Notes: generated by a model from the letters alone, not told the origin. Counted from the first letter of the stretch, positions 10,001 through 20,054 are shown. The stretch: 44,837 bases of DNA from Streptococcus equinus (GCF_900104225.1 NZ_FNJK01000009.1:1-44837); one strand, 5' to 3'. Program-made: numbers and translations.

Positions 10001-10050
10001 CTTATTAAAGGGAATAGGTCTTAACTAATTAATCTAGGTAATAAAAAATA

Positions 10051-11514
10051 ATGACATACGAAGTTAAATCTCTTAATGAAGAATGTGGTGTATTTGGGAT
10101 TTGGGGACACCCTCAAGCAGCTCATGTCACTTATTTTGGACTCCACAGTCTTCAACACCGCGGTCAAGAAGGTGCTGGTATCGTTTCTAACGATAACGGT
10201 AAACTTCTTCAACACCGTAATACTGGTCTTCTTTCAGAAGTATTTAAAAATCCTGCTGATTTGGAAAAATTGACAGGTTCTGCAGCTATTGGTCACGTTC
10301 GCTACGCGACTGCTGGTTCTGCATCTATTAATAACATTCAACCATTTCTTTATAACTTCACTGATGAACAATTTGGTCTTTGTCACAATGGTAATTTGAC
10401 AAATGCGGTTTCTTTGAAGAAGGAATTGGAAGATGAAGGGGCGATTTTTAATGCATCATCTGATACTGAAATTTTAATGCATTTGATTCGTCGTAGCCAC
10501 AATCCAGAATTTCTTGGAAAAGTGAAAGAAGCACTTAATACTGTTAAAGGTGGCTTTGCTTATCTTTTATTAACAGAAGATAAGTTGATTGCAGCACTTG
10601 ATCCAAATGGTTTCCGTCCATTGTCAATTGGGCAAATGGAAAATGGCGCTTGGGTAGTTTCAAGTGAAACATGTGCCTTTGAAGTGGTTGGTGCTAAATG
10701 GGTTCGCGATGTTAAACCAGGTGAAATGGTGATTATCGACGATAGTGGTATTCGCTATGATTCTTATACAAATGACACACAACTTGCTATTTGTTCAATG
10801 GAATACATCTACTTTGCCCGCCCTGATAGTGACATTTACGGTGTAAATGTTCATACTGCTCGTAAAAATATGGGTAAACGTTTAGCACAAGAATTTCATC
10901 ACGAAGCTGATATCGTTGTAGGGGTGCCAAACTCATCACTTTCAGCAGCGATGGGATTTGCTGAAGAATCAGGTCTTCCAAATGAAATGGGCTTGGTGAA
11001 AAATCAGTATACACAACGTACTTTCATTCAACCAACACAAGAATTGCGTGAGCAAGGTGTTCGTATGAAACTTTCAGCGGTATCTGGCGTTGTTAAAGGT
11101 AAACGTGTTGTCATGGTTGATGATTCTATCGTACGCGGAACAACTTCACGTCGTATTGTTCGCCTTCTTCGTGAAGCTGGTGCGACAGAAGTTCACGTGG
11201 CAATCGGTAGTCCAGAATTGAAATATCCATGTTTCTACGGTATCGATATTCAAAATCGTCGTGAATTGATTTCAGCTAATCATACTAAAGATGAAGTTTG
11301 TGAGATTATTGGTGCTGATAGCTTAACTTATCTATCAATTGATGGTTTGATTGAGTCAATCGGTCTTGATACAGATGCCCCTAATGGTGGCTTGTGTGTT
11401 GCTTACTTTGACGGTAAGTACCCAACACCACTTTACGACTACGAAGAAGCTTACCTTAAGAGCTTGGAAGAAAAAACAAGTTTCTATATTCACGAAGTTA
11501 ACGAAAACAAATAG
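10051..11514 (+). CDS. purF: Amidophosphoribosyltransferase
   Basis: Commits PRPP to purines by making phosphoribosylamine with glutamine ammonia. The 487-residue product has an 11-residue propeptide ending at E11 and the N-terminal nucleophile C12 ([12 protein letters not shown]), an Ntn glutaminase domain with [11 protein letters not shown], and the PRPP loop [16 protein letters not shown]. The C-terminal segment reads [14 protein letters not shown] where Bacillus-type PurF has a cysteine-rich CxxC region, so the [4Fe-4S] cluster of the Bacillus enzyme is probably missing. The ribosome-binding site is weak (AGG, 12 nt upstream). Confidence 0.95.
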   Translation: MTYEVKSLNEECGVFGIWGHPQAAHVTYFGLHSLQHRGQEGAGIVSNDNGKLLQHRNTGLLSEVFKNPADLEKLTGSAAIGHVRYATAGSASINNIQPFLYNFTDEQFGLCHNGNLTNAVSLKKELEDEGAIFNASSDTEILMHLIRRSHNPEFLGKVKEALNTVKGGFAYLLLTEDKLIAALDPNGFRPLSIGQMENGAWVVSSETCAFEVVGAKWVRDVKPGEMVIIDDSGIRYDSYTNDTQLAICSMEYIYFARPDSDIYGVNVHTARKNMGKRLAQEFHHEADIVVGVPNSSLSAAMGFAEESGLPNEMGLVKNQYTQRTFIQPTQELREQGVRMKLSAVSGVVKGKRVVMVDDSIVRGTTSRRIVRLLREAGATEVHVAIGSPELKYPCFYGIDIQNRRELISANHTKDEVCEIIGADSLTYLSIDGLIESIGLDTDAPNGGLCVAYFDGKYPTPLYDYEEAYLKSLEEKTSFYIHEVNENK

Positions 11515-11555
11515 GTTGTTATAGCTCTGCTATTTCCCAAAAGGAGAAAATTATT

Positions 11556-12575
11556 ATGACAAAAAATGCTTACGCTCAATCTGGTGTTGATGTTGAAGCG
11601 GGTTATGAAGTTGTTGCACGTATCAAAAAACACGTTGCTCGTACAGAACGTGCAGGTGTTATGGGAGCTCTTGGTGGCTTTGGTGGTATGTTTGACCTTA
11701 CAAAAACTGGTGTTAAAGAACCTGTTTTGATTTCAGGAACTGACGGTGTGGGAACAAAACTTATGCTTGCCATCAAATATGATAAACACGATACAATCGG
11801 TCAAGACTGTGTTGCTATGTGTGTCAACGATATCATTGCTGCTGGTGCTGAACCTCTTTACTTCCTAGATTACATTGCGACTGGTAAAAATGAACCTGCT
11901 AAACTTGAACAAGTTGTTGCGGGTGTTGCTGAAGGTTGTGTTCAATCTGGTGCAGCTCTTATTGGTGGTGAAACTGCTGAAATGCCTGGTATGTACGGTG
12001 AAGATGACTATGATTTGGCTGGTTTTGCAGTAGGTGTTGCTGAAAAATCACAAATCATTGATGGTTCAAAGGTTTCTGATGGTGATGTTCTTCTTGGACT
12101 TGCTTCAAGTGGTATTCACTCAAACGGTTATTCACTTGTTCGTCGTGTCTTTGCTGATTACACAGGTGAAGAAGTTCTTCCAGAACTTGAAGGCAAGAAA
12201 TTGAAAGAAGTTCTTCTTGAACCAACTCGTATCTATGTTAAAGCGGTACTTCCACTTATTAAAGAAGAATTGGTTAACGGTATTGCCCACATTACTGGCG
12301 GTGGTTTCATCGAAAATGTTCCACGTATGTTCGCTGATGATTTGGCTGCTGAAATTGAAGAAGATAAAATTCCAGTTCTTCCAATTTTCAAAGCTCTTGA
12401 AAAATATGGCAACATCAAACACGAAGAAATGTTTGAAATCTTCAACATGGGTATTGGTTTGATGATGGCAGTTAGCCCTGACAAAGTTGAACGTGTGAAA
12501 GAATTACTTGACGAACCAGTTTACGAACTTGGTCGCATCGTTAAAAAAGCAGATGCAAGTGTGGTGATTAAATAA
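11556..12575 (+). CDS. purM: Phosphoribosylformylglycinamidine cyclo-ligase (AIR synthetase)
   Basis: ATP-dependent ring closure of FGAM to AIR (step 5). The 339-residue product has the N-terminal [12 protein letters not shown], the ATP-site region [13 protein letters not shown], the AIR-synthetase core [18 protein letters not shown] and the C-terminal [23 protein letters not shown] precedes the ATG. Its stop codon overlaps the purN start (TAATG), so the two are translationally coupled. Confidence 0.96.
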   Translation: MTKNAYAQSGVDVEAGYEVVARIKKHVARTERAGVMGALGGFGGMFDLTKTGVKEPVLISGTDGVGTKLMLAIKYDKHDTIGQDCVAMCVNDIIAAGAEPLYFLDYIATGKNEPAKLEQVVAGVAEGCVQSGAALIGGETAEMPGMYGEDDYDLAGFAVGVAEKSQIIDGSKVSDGDVLLGLASSGIHSNGYSLVRRVFADYTGEEVLPELEGKKLKEVLLEPTRIYVKAVLPLIKEELVNGIAHITGGGFIENVPRMFADDLAAEIEEDKIPVLPIFKALEKYGNIKHEEMFEIFNMGIGLMMAVSPDKVERVKELLDEPVYELGRIVKKADASVVIK

Positions 12576-13126
12576 TGAAAAAAATCGCAGTATTTGCGAG
12601 CGGTAACGGGTCGAATTTTCAAGTTATTGCTGAGCAGTTTCCGGTTGAGTTTGTCTTTTCAGACCACCGAGATGCTTATGTCTTAGAACGTGCTGAAAAA
12701 CTGGGTGTAACAACTCATACTTTTGAGCTTAAAGAGTTTGACAGTAAAACAGCTTATGAAGAAGCGATTGTGGCTTTGCTTGAAAAATATGACATTGATT
12801 TGGTTTGCTTGGCTGGTTATATGAAAATTGTTGGGCCGACTTTGTTAAAAGCTTACGAAGGTCGTATTATCAATATTCATCCAGCTTATCTTCCTGAATT
12901 TCCAGGTGCTCATGGTATTGATGATGCTTGGGAAGCAGGTGTTGACCAGTCTGGCGTTACCATTCACTGGGTTGACAATGGCGTTGACACAGGAAAAGTG
13001 ATTAAACAAGTTCGTGTGCCTCGATTGGCTGACGATACCATTGAAAGTTTTGAAGCTCGCATTCATGAAAATGAGTATAAGCTTTATCCTGAGGTTTTAG
13101 AGAGCTTGGGAGTTGAGAAAAAGTAA
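12575..13126 (+). CDS. purN: Phosphoribosylglycinamide formyltransferase
   Basis: Transfers the formyl group of 10-formyl-THF to GAR (step 3). The 183-residue product starts KKIAVFASGNGSNFQ, which forms the phosphate-binding loop. It shows NIHPAYLPEFPGAHGIDDAW with the catalytic Asn and His, and GVDTGKVIKQ near the catalytic Asp. It begins one base inside the purM stop codon and ends 71 nt before purH. Confidence 0.95.
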   Translation: MKKIAVFASGNGSNFQVIAEQFPVEFVFSDHRDAYVLERAEKLGVTTHTFELKEFDSKTAYEEAIVALLEKYDIDLVCLAGYMKIVGPTLLKAYEGRIINIHPAYLPEFPGAHGIDDAWEAGVDQSGVTIHWVDNGVDTGKVIKQVRVPRLADDTIESFEARIHENEYKLYPEVLESLGVEKK

Positions 13127-13197
13127 TCTCAAAAGTTAGATTTTGTGATAACTTTGAAGGTTAAACATAACAGTAACATCTTTTTAAAGGAGAAAAA

Positions 13198-14745
13198 ATG
13201 ACAAAACGTGCACTAATTAGTGTTTCTGACAAAGCGGGCATTGTTGAATTTGCTCAAGAATTGAAAAAACTTGGTTGGGATATTATCTCAACTGGTGGAA
13301 CAAAAGTTGCGCTTGATAAAGCAGGTGTTGATACAATTGCGATTGATGATGTGACTGGTTTCCCAGAAATGATGGATGGTCGTGTGAAGACACTTCACCC
13401 AAATATCCACGGTGGTCTTTTGGCTCGTCGTGACCTTGACAGTCACCTTCAAGCAGCAAAAGACAATCACATCGAATTGATTGACCTTGTTGTGGTTAAC
13501 CTTTACCCATTCAAAGAAACAATTTTGAAACCAGATGTGACTTATGCTGATGCAGTTGAAAACATTGATATCGGTGGACCTTCAATGCTTCGTTCTGCAG
13601 CTAAAAACCATGCTAGTGTTACAGTTGTCGTTGATCCAGCTGATTATGCTGTTGTTTTGGATGAATTGTCAGCTAATGGCGAAACAAGCTTTGAAACTCG
13701 TCAACGTTTGGCAGCTAAAGTCTTCCGTCACACAGCAGCTTATGATGCTTTGATTGCAGAATACTTTACAAAACAAGTTGGTGAAACAAAACCTGAAAAA
13801 CTCACAATCACTTACGATTTGAAACAACCAATGCGTTATGGTGAAAACCCTCAACAAGACGCTGATTTCTACCAAAAAGCTTTGCCAACAGATTACTCAA
13901 TTGCTTCTGCAAAACAATTAAACGGTAAAGAATTGTCATTTAACAATATCCGTGACGCTGACGCTGCAATCCGTATTATCCGTGATTTCAAAGATCGCCC
14001 AACTGTTGTTGCGCTTAAACACATGAACCCATGTGGTATTGGACAAGCTGACGATATTGAAACTGCTTGGGATTACGCTTATGAATCAGATCCAGTATCT
14101 ATCTTTGGTGGTATTATCGTTCTTAACCGCGAAGTTGATGCAGCAACAGCTAAGAAGATGCATGCTATCTTCCTTGAAATCATCATTGCACCAAGTTACT
14201 CAGAAGAAGCTCTTGAAATTTTGACAACTAAGAAGAAAAATTTGCGAATTCTTCAATTGCCATTTGAAGCTCAAGAAGCTAGTGAAGCTGAAAAAGAATA
14301 CACTGGTGTAGTCGGTGGGCTTTTGGTTCAAAACCAAGATGTTGTCAAAGAAAATCCAGCTGACTGGAAAGTTGTGACAAAACGTCAACCAAACGAACAA
14401 GAAAAAACTGCACTTGAATTTGCTTGGAAAGCTATCAAATACGTTAAATCTAACGGTATCATCGTGACAAACGATCACATGACACTTGGTGTTGGTCCTG
14501 GTCAAACAAACCGTGTCGCTTCAGTTCGTATTGCGCTTGATCAAGCTAAAGATCGTCTTGACGGTGCTGTTCTTGCTAGTGATGCTTTCTTCCCATTTGC
14601 AGATAACGTTGAAGAAATTGCTGCTGCAGGTGTGAAAGCTATCATCCAACCTGGTGGTTCAGTTCGTGACCAAGAATCTATCGACATGGCTGATAAATAT
14701 GGTATTGCTATGGTATTTACAGGTGTTCGTCACTTCCGTCACTAA
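13198..14745 (+). CDS. purH: Bifunctional AICAR transformylase/IMP cyclohydrolase
   Basis: Catalyses the last two steps to IMP. The 515-residue product has an N-terminal MGS-like IMP cyclohydrolase domain ([32 protein letters not shown]) and a C-terminal transformylase domain with the catalytic pair K274-H275 in [11 protein letters not shown]. It ends HFRH, the normal family terminus. It is the last gene of the first pur operon; a terminator follows within 50 nt. AAAGGAG lies before the ATG. Confidence 0.96.
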   Translation: MTKRALISVSDKAGIVEFAQELKKLGWDIISTGGTKVALDKAGVDTIAIDDVTGFPEMMDGRVKTLHPNIHGGLLARRDLDSHLQAAKDNHIELIDLVVVNLYPFKETILKPDVTYADAVENIDIGGPSMLRSAAKNHASVTVVVDPADYAVVLDELSANGETSFETRQRLAAKVFRHTAAYDALIAEYFTKQVGETKPEKLTITYDLKQPMRYGENPQQDADFYQKALPTDYSIASAKQLNGKELSFNNIRDADAAIRIIRDFKDRPTVVALKHMNPCGIGQADDIETAWDYAYESDPVSIFGGIIVLNREVDAATAKKMHAIFLEIIIAPSYSEEALEILTTKKKNLRILQLPFEAQEASEAEKEYTGVVGGLLVQNQDVVKENPADWKVVTKRQPNEQEKTALEFAWKAIKYVKSNGIIVTNDHMTLGVGPGQTNRVASVRIALDQAKDRLDGAVLASDAFFPFADNVEEIAAAGVKAIIQPGGSVRDQESIDMADKYGIAMVFTGVRHFRH

Positions 14746-14787
14746 GATAAATTAATTAGACTTCCTTTATTAAATATATAGCAAGAG

Positions 14788-14815
14788 CACCTCAGCTGAT
14801 GTCTGGGGTGTTTTT
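14788..14815 (+). terminator. Intrinsic terminator of purC-purH
   Basis: CACCTCAG (14788-14795) pairs with CTGGGGTG (14803-14810), one mismatch, followed by TTTTT. Confidence 0.85.
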
Positions 14816-14838
14816 GTTTAAGTTTAATATAAGGTATT

Positions 14839-14871
14839 CTTAAGTATTTCTTAAGTCAGGATTACTATACT
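14839..14871 (+). promoter_or_regulatory. CiaR-type promoter of a csRNA gene
   Basis: Direct repeat CTTAAG (14839-14844), 5 bp, CTTAAG (14850-14855), then exactly 10 bp to the -10 hexamer TATACT (14866-14871). The known CiaR site in streptococci is TTTAAG-N5-TTTAAG placed 10 bp upstream of the -10, so spacing fits exactly with one substitution in each half-site. Confidence 0.8.
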
Positions 14872-14877
14872 AACAAT

Positions 14878-14942
14878 AACTCCTAAATAAACTTTTTTTC
14901 ATAGTCCAATTCAATCCCAGTCTATCTAGATTGGGATTTTTA
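14878..14942 (+). ncRNA. CiaR-controlled small RNA (csRNA family)
   Basis: Starts about 7 nt after TATACT. A short unpaired pyrimidine-rich stretch begins ACTCCTAAATAAAC and includes TTTTTTTCATAGTCC, which can pair with a Shine-Dalgarno plus AUG. The RNA ends in a hairpin of AATCCCA (14913-14919) with TGGGATT (14932-14938) and a T tail. The layout and core TCCTAAA agree with two further copies at 22286 and 23040. csRNAs are trans-acting antisense RNAs of the CiaRH regulon. Both ends are estimates. Confidence 0.75.
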
Positions 14943-14987
14943 AATTTTTATAGCAATTTTTAAAAACTTATCATAGGAATCCCATCT

Positions 14988-15024
14988 ATTTCCGAACAAA
15001 TATGTTATAATATAACTATATAAT
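14988..15024 (+). promoter_or_regulatory. PurR box and promoter region of the purD-purB unit
   Basis: ATTTCCGAACAAA at 14988-15000 matches the lactic acid bacterial PurBox AWWWCCGAACWWT at 12 of 13 positions. Two TATAAT hexamers follow (15006-15011 and 15019-15024), neither with a good -35, as expected for an activator-dependent promoter. In Lactococcus PurR activates pur genes from such boxes; which -10 is used here is not clear. Confidence 0.7.
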
Positions 15025-15109
15025 TCGTGAAAATATTTTGTTTTTGCGTGCTTTGTTAATTCTGGAGTTTAAGCTCCTGTGATTGTTTTCTATTGAGGTA
15101 TTTTTTCTT

Positions 15110-16372
15110 ATGAAACTTTTAGTTGTTGGCTCTGGCGGGCGTGAGCACGCTATTGCTAAGAAGTTGTTGGAATCTCCTCAAGTGAGCCAGGTTTTTGTTG
15201 CACCTGGTAATGATGGGATGACACTTGATGGACTTGATTTAGTAAATATCGGAATTTCCGAACATTCTAAACTAATTGACTTTGCGAAAGCAAATGATAT
15301 TGCTTGGGCATTTATCGGCCCTGATGATGCTTTAGCTGCGGGAATCGTTGATGATTTTAATGCTGCGGGCTTGAAAGCTTTTGGTCCAAGTAAAGCAGCT
15401 GCGGAGCTAGAATGGTCTAAGGATTTTGCAAAATCAATTATGGCTAAATACCATGTTCCAACAGCTGCTTACAGCACTTTCTCAGATTTTGAGCAAGCAA
15501 AGAGCTATATCGAAGAACATGGTGCACCAATCGTTGTTAAAGCTGATGGTTTAGCACTTGGTAAGGGTGTTGTGGTTGCTGAAACAGTAGAACAAGCCGT
15601 TGAAGCTGCACATGAAATGTTGCTTGATAACAAATTTGGTGACTCTGGTGCGCGTGTGGTCATTGAAGAATTTCTTGATGGTGAAGAATTCTCATTGTTT
15701 GCTTTTGTCAATGGTGATAAATTCTATATTATGCCAACAGCTCAAGACCACAAACGTGCTTTTGACGGCGATAAAGGTCCTAATACTGGTGGTATGGGAG
15801 CTTATGCACCAGTGCCACATTTACCACAGTCTGTAGTTGACACAGCCGTTGAAACAATTGTTAAACCAGTTCTTAACGGAATGATTGCTGAAGGTCGCCC
15901 ATATCTTGGCGTTCTATACGCGGGACTTATTCTGACAGCTGATGGTCCTAAAGTTATTGAATTTAATTCACGTTTTGGTGACCCTGAAACACAAGTTATT
16001 TTGCCACGTTTGACATCTGATTTTGCTCAAAATATCACTGATATTTTGGATAACAAAGAACCAGAAATCACTTGGACAAATGAAGGCGTGACTCTTGGTG
16101 TCGTGGTTGCTTCAGAAGGATATCCAGTTGCTTACGAAAAAGGTGTTCGTCTTTCTGAGAAAACATCAGGTGACATTATCACTTATTATGCAGGAGCTAA
16201 ATTTGCTGATGACAAAGCTTTGCTTTCAAATGGTGGTCGTGTTTACATGTTGGTAACAACTAAAGACGATGTTAAATCAGCACAAGACACAATCTATGCT
16301 CAATTATCACAACAAGATACAACTGGTTTATTCTATCGAAACGATATTGGAAGTAAAGCAATTGGACGTTAA
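15110..16372 (+). CDS. purD: Phosphoribosylamine-glycine ligase (GAR synthetase)
   Basis: Joins phosphoribosylamine and glycine with ATP (step 2). The 420-residue ATP-grasp enzyme begins MKLLVVGSGGREHAIAKKL, contains VKADGLALGKGVVVAE in the ATP-grasp domain, and GPNTGGMGAYAPVP. ATG 15110 has GAGG at 15095-15098; an in-frame codon at 15083 would add nine residues with no ribosome-binding site and is rejected. It is the first gene of the second pur unit, with a PurR box 110 bp upstream. Its last 11 nt overlap the following DUF523 gene. Confidence 0.95.
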   Translation: MKLLVVGSGGREHAIAKKLLESPQVSQVFVAPGNDGMTLDGLDLVNIGISEHSKLIDFAKANDIAWAFIGPDDALAAGIVDDFNAAGLKAFGPSKAAAELEWSKDFAKSIMAKYHVPTAAYSTFSDFEQAKSYIEEHGAPIVVKADGLALGKGVVVAETVEQAVEAAHEMLLDNKFGDSGARVVIEEFLDGEEFSLFAFVNGDKFYIMPTAQDHKRAFDGDKGPNTGGMGAYAPVPHLPQSVVDTAVETIVKPVLNGMIAEGRPYLGVLYAGLILTADGPKVIEFNSRFGDPETQVILPRLTSDFAQNITDILDNKEPEITWTNEGVTLGVVVASEGYPVAYEKGVRLSEKTSGDIITYYAGAKFADDKALLSNGGRVYMLVTTKDDVKSAQDTIYAQLSQQDTTGLFYRNDIGSKAIGR

Positions 16373-16811
16373 ACCCAAATGTGTTCTAGTCAGTGCATGT
16401 CTGATGGGAGAAAGATGTAAGTATAACGGTGGTCATAATTACAATCCAGATCTTGTGGATTATGTTGCTGACAAGGAAGTGATAACCATTTGTCCAGAAG
16501 TTCTTGCGGGCTTGCCAACTCCCAGAGAACCTGTTGAATTGCGAGATGGTCATGTGATTGATGTTGCTGGTAATTGTTATGATGACCTTTTTGAAAAAGG
16601 GATTGAGCGTTGCCTAAGTGAGATTGCTGAAAAAGACATTGATTTAGCAGTTTTGCAATCGCGTAGTCCATCTTGTGGTGTTAATCAAATTTATGATGGA
16701 AACTTTTCTGGCCAAAAAGTGGCAGGAAGCGGGCTCTTTGCTCAAAAATTAAAATCACTTGGTTATCACGTTCTTGATGTCGAAGATATAAAACAATTGG
16801 AAGGAAAATAA
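16362..16811 (+). CDS. DUF523 protein, TudS-like [4Fe-4S] desulfurase candidate
   Basis: A 149-residue product starting at TTG 16362, which has GGAAG (16349-16353) 8 nt upstream and gives the usual family length. It overlaps the end of purD by 11 nt and the start of purE by 1 nt. Conserved cysteines are C13 in [10 protein letters not shown]44 in [14 protein letters not shown] and C105 in SRSPSCG. Members of DUF523 such as TudS use three such cysteines to hold a [4Fe-4S] cluster that removes sulfur from thiouracil. A thio-base salvage or detoxification role beside purine genes is attractive but inferred. Overlaps on both sides show tight coupling with the pur operon. Confidence 0.8.
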   Translation: MDVKPKCVLVSACLMGERCKYNGGHNYNPDLVDYVADKEVITICPEVLAGLPTPREPVELRDGHVIDVAGNCYDDLFEKGIERCLSEIAEKDIDLAVLQSRSPSCGVNQIYDGNFSGQKVAGSGLFAQKLKSLGYHVLDVEDIKQLEGK

Positions 16812-17299
16812 TGAAACCATTAATTTCAGTTATCATGGGTAGCAAATCAGATTGGGCTACCATGAAAAAAACAGCAGAAGTACTTGATCAATTTGGTGTG
16901 GCGTATGAAAAGAAAGTTGTTTCAGCTCATCGTACACCAGATTTGATGTTTAAGCACGCCGAAGAAGCAAGAGGGCGTGGCATTAAAGTGATTATTGCTG
17001 GTGCTGGTGGTGCTGCTCACTTGCCTGGTATGGTTGCAGCAAAAACAACACTTCCAGTTATTGGTGTTCCTGTGAAATCACGTGCTCTTAGTGGACTTGA
17101 TTCTCTTTATTCAATCGTTCAAATGCCTGGTGGTGTTCCTGTGGCAACAATGGCGATTGGCGAATCAGGAGCTAAAAATGCTGCTCTTACAGCTCTTCGT
17201 ATTTTAGCAATTGAAGATGTTGCTTTGGCAGAAAAACTAGAAAACTTTGCCATCGAACAAGGCAAAGCTGCGGAGGCATCAACTGATGAACTCGACTAA
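16811..17299 (+). CDS. purE: N5-carboxyaminoimidazole ribonucleotide mutase
   Basis: Moves the carboxyl group of N5-CAIR to give CAIR (step 7). The 162-residue class I PurE has the phosphate loop [19 protein letters not shown] and [16 protein letters not shown]. It starts one base inside the preceding stop codon (TAATG) and overlaps the start of purK by 14 nt; the two enzymes act in sequence. Confidence 0.96.
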   Translation: MKPLISVIMGSKSDWATMKKTAEVLDQFGVAYEKKVVSAHRTPDLMFKHAEEARGRGIKVIIAGAGGAAHLPGMVAAKTTLPVIGVPVKSRALSGLDSLYSIVQMPGGVPVATMAIGESGAKNAALTALRILAIEDVALAEKLENFAIEQGKAAEASTDELD

Positions 17300-18377
17300 A
17301 ACAATCGGAATTATCGGTGGTGGTCAATTAGGTCAAATGATGGCTATTTCAGCTATCTATATGGGTTATAAGGTAGTTACGTTGGACCCAACAGCAGATT
17401 GCCCCTCTTCACGTGTGAGTGATATGATTGTAGCGCCTTATGATGACGTTGAGGCAATGCGTGAATTAGCAGAGCGCTGTGATGTTCTCACATATGAGTT
17501 TGAAAATGTTGATGCAGATGCTTTGGATGCTGTTGTCAAAGATAATCAATTGCCACAAGGAACTGATCTTCTCAGGATTTCACAAAACCGTATTTTTGAG
17601 AAAAATTTCTTATCTCAAAAGGCAGGTGTAAAAGTAGCACCATACAAAGTTGTTACATCAAGCCTTGATCTTGAAGATATTGATTTGTCTAAGAATTATG
17701 TTTTGAAAACAGCAACTGGTGGCTACGATGGTCATGGTCAAATCGTCATTAAATCGGCAGATGACTTAGAAGCTGCTAATAAATTAGCTAATTCTTGTGA
17801 ATGTGTTTTAGAAGAATTTGTCGACTTTGATCTTGAAATTTCAGTGATTGTTTCTGGTAATGGTAAAGATATGACCGTTTTCCCAGTGCAAGAAAATATT
17901 CACCGAAATAACATTCTATCTAAGACAATTGTTCCAGCACGTATTTCTGATGAACTAGCTAAAAAGGCGCAAGCAATGGCTGTTCAAATTGCTGAAAAAT
18001 TAGATTTGTCTGGTACACTTTGCGTTGAAATGTTTGCGACACCTGATGATATCATTGTCAACGAAATCGCACCACGTCCACATAATTCAGGACATTACTC
18101 AATTGAGGCTTGTGACTTTTCACAATTTGATACGCACATTTTAGGTATTCTTGGTTTGCCACTTCCTAAAATTCATTTGCATCAACCAGCTGTAATGCTC
18201 AATGTTCTCGGACAACATATGGAAAAAGCGCAAGCTTATGTTAAGGAAAATCCTAGCGCTCACCTCCACCTTTATGGTAAACTAGAGGCGAAACATAACC
18301 GCAAAATGGGACACATTACTTTGTTTAGTAGTGAACCTGATACCATTGCGGAAATGGGTGAAGGAATGGATTTTTAA
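17286..18377 (+). CDS. purK: N5-carboxyaminoimidazole ribonucleotide synthase
   Basis: ATP- and bicarbonate-dependent carboxylation of AIR to N5-CAIR (step 6). The 363-residue ATP-grasp protein begins with [15 protein letters not shown] and has [26 protein letters not shown] and [22 protein letters not shown] 17286, inside the end of purE, has GGAGG (17272-17276) at 9 nt, so this start is preferred over an upstream in-frame codon at 17247. Confidence 0.95.
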   Translation: MNSTKTIGIIGGGQLGQMMAISAIYMGYKVVTLDPTADCPSSRVSDMIVAPYDDVEAMRELAERCDVLTYEFENVDADALDAVVKDNQLPQGTDLLRISQNRIFEKNFLSQKAGVKVAPYKVVTSSLDLEDIDLSKNYVLKTATGGYDGHGQIVIKSADDLEAANKLANSCECVLEEFVDFDLEISVIVSGNGKDMTVFPVQENIHRNNILSKTIVPARISDELAKKAQAMAVQIAEKLDLSGTLCVEMFATPDDIIVNEIAPRPHNSGHYSIEACDFSQFDTHILGILGLPLPKIHLHQPAVMLNVLGQHMEKAQAYVKENPSAHLHLYGKLEAKHNRKMGHITLFSSEPDTIAEMGEGMDF

Positions 18378-18396
18378 GGTGTTAATCGGAGGAAAT

Positions 18397-18621
18397 ATGC
18401 TGAAAATCATTGTTCATGCTTATGTTGATAATGCTGAGAAAGCTATCGTTGAAGTCGTTTTTGCTTCTTCTGATAAGTCTCGTATTTCTGAAAAAATGGC
18501 AGAACTGACAAATAAGTACCCCAATGATTACCTTGCTGTCTATGATTTACCACTTGATACAGATTTGACAACTTTACCTCACTATCCATCTGTTGAAATT
18601 GGTAAGGAAGATTTTAATTAA
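18397..18621 (+). CDS. Unrecognised 74-residue protein between purK and purB
   Basis: A small acidic soluble protein starting MLKIIVHAYVDNAEKAIVEV, with no signal peptide, membrane segment or cysteine. The segment DYLAVYDLPLDTDLTTLPHY follows a predicted helix. GGAGG (18388-18392) lies close upstream of ATG 18397, 19 nt after the purK stop, so it belongs to the pur operon. I do not recognise a family. Position suggests a role tied to purine metabolism but nothing in the sequence shows it. Confidence 0.7.
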   Translation: MLKIIVHAYVDNAEKAIVEVVFASSDKSRISEKMAELTNKYPNDYLAVYDLPLDTDLTTLPHYPSVEIGKEDFN

Positions 18622-18662
18622 ATGCGTTAGTTATTTTATTGATATATAACTTAAAAAAGGAA

Positions 18663-18700
18663 AGGAGATAGGGTTGTTAACCAAATTTGTTTAACACCCT
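18663..18700 (+). promoter_or_regulatory. Hairpin and possible leader peptide between ribosome-binding site and start of purB
   Basis: The only good Shine-Dalgarno (AAGGAG, 18662-18667) is about 46 nt before the purB ATG. Between them GGGT and GTTAA (18671-18680) pair with TTAAC and ACCC (18691-18699). Folding this would bring the Shine-Dalgarno near ATG 18714. Alternatively TTG 18674 could start a six-codon peptide MLTKFV ending at 18694. Confidence 0.45.
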
Positions 18701-18713
18701 TAATGTCTTAAAC

Positions 18714-20012
18714 ATGATCGATCGTTATTCACGCCCTGAGATGGCGGCAATTTGGAGTGAAGAAAACAAATACAAAGCTTGGCTTGAAGTTGAAATTTTA
18801 GCTGACGAAGCTTGGGCTGAATTAGGAGAAATTCCTAAAGAAGATGTGGCTAAAATCCGTGCTAACGCAAGTTTTGACGTTGACCGTATTTTGGAAATTG
18901 AACAACAAACACGCCATGACGTTGTAGCCTTCACTCGTGCAGTTTCTGAAAGTCTTGGTCAAGAACGTAAATGGGTTCACTATGGTTTGACATCAACTGA
19001 CGTTGTTGATACAGCTTATGGTTACCTTTACAAACAAGCTAACGAAATCATCCGCAAAGATTTGCACAATTTCCTTGAAATCATTGCTAATAAAGCTAAA
19101 GAACATAAATTTACTATCATGATGGGACGTACTCACGGTGTTCATGCTGAACCAACAACATTTGGTTTGAAATTGGCAACTTGGTACAGCGAAATGAAAC
19201 GTAATATCGAACGTTTTGAACATGCAGCTGCTGGCGTTGAAGCTGGTAAAATCTCAGGTGCTGTTGGTAACTTCGCTAATATTCCACCATTTGTTGAAGC
19301 TTATGTGTGTGAAAAACTTGGTATCCGTGCACAAGAAATTTCAACACAAGTTCTTCCACGTGATCTTCATGCTGAATATTTCGCTGTTCTTGCTAGCATC
19401 GCAACTTCAATTGAACGTATGGCAACTGAAATTCGTGGTCTTCAAAAATCTGAACAACGTGAAGTTGAAGAATACTTTGCCAAAGGTCAAAAAGGTAGCT
19501 CAGCTATGCCTCACAAACGCAACCCAATCGGTTCAGAAAATATGACAGGTCTTGCACGTGTCATTCGTGGTCATATGGTTACAGCTTACGAAAACGTGTC
19601 ACTTTGGCATGAACGTGATATCTCACACTCATCTGCTGAACGTATCATTTCACCAGATACTACAATTCTTATCGATTACATGCTTAACCGTTTTGGTAAC
19701 ATCGTGAAAAACTTGACTGTTTTCCCAGAAAACATGATTCGCAATATGGGTTCTACATTTGGTCTTATCTTCAGTCAACGTGTTATGCTTAAATTGATTG
19801 AAAAAGGGATGACACGTGAACAAGCTTATGACCTTGTTCAACCTAAGACAGCTTATTCTTGGGATAATCAAGTTGACTTCAAACCACTTCTTGAAGCTGA
19901 TGAAGAAGTCACTTCACGTCTAACACAAGAAGAAATTGATGAATTATTTAACCCATCATACTACACTAAACGTGTTGATGAAATCTTTAACCGTATCGGT
20001 TTAGGTGACTAA
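18714..20012 (+). CDS. purB: Adenylosuccinate lyase
   Basis: Cleaves SAICAR to AICAR and adenylosuccinate to AMP. The 432-residue product starts [20 protein letters not shown], the standard family N-terminus, and has the fumarase/aspartase signature [11 protein letters not shown]. An in-frame TTG at 18687 gives a non-homologous extension and is rejected. The start is unusual: no Shine-Dalgarno lies in the 30 nt before it, and a hairpin separates it from the nearest one. A symmetrical terminator follows the gene and closes the second pur unit. Confidence 0.95.
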   Translation: MIDRYSRPEMAAIWSEENKYKAWLEVEILADEAWAELGEIPKEDVAKIRANASFDVDRILEIEQQTRHDVVAFTRAVSESLGQERKWVHYGLTSTDVVDTAYGYLYKQANEIIRKDLHNFLEIIANKAKEHKFTIMMGRTHGVHAEPTTFGLKLATWYSEMKRNIERFEHAAAGVEAGKISGAVGNFANIPPFVEAYVCEKLGIRAQEISTQVLPRDLHAEYFAVLASIATSIERMATEIRGLQKSEQREVEEYFAKGQKGSSAMPHKRNPIGSENMTGLARVIRGHMVTAYENVSLWHERDISHSSAERIISPDTTILIDYMLNRFGNIVKNLTVFPENMIRNMGSTFGLIFSQRVMLKLIEKGMTREQAYDLVQPKTAYSWDNQVDFKPLLEADEEVTSRLTQEEIDELFNPSYYTKRVDEIFNRIGLGD

Positions 20013-20016
20013 TATT

Positions 20017-20054
20017 AAAAAAACACCTGAGATAATTATCTCAGGTGTTTTTTA
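20017..20054. terminator. Bidirectional-type terminator after purB
   Basis: A-run followed by ACACCTGAGATAA, its exact reverse complement and a T-run; the perfect symmetry would work on either strand. Confidence 0.92.

Noticed and set aside
18687..18713. Upstream TTG start for purB
   Set aside because: It lies in a hairpin, has no ribosome-binding site and adds residues not found in the family.
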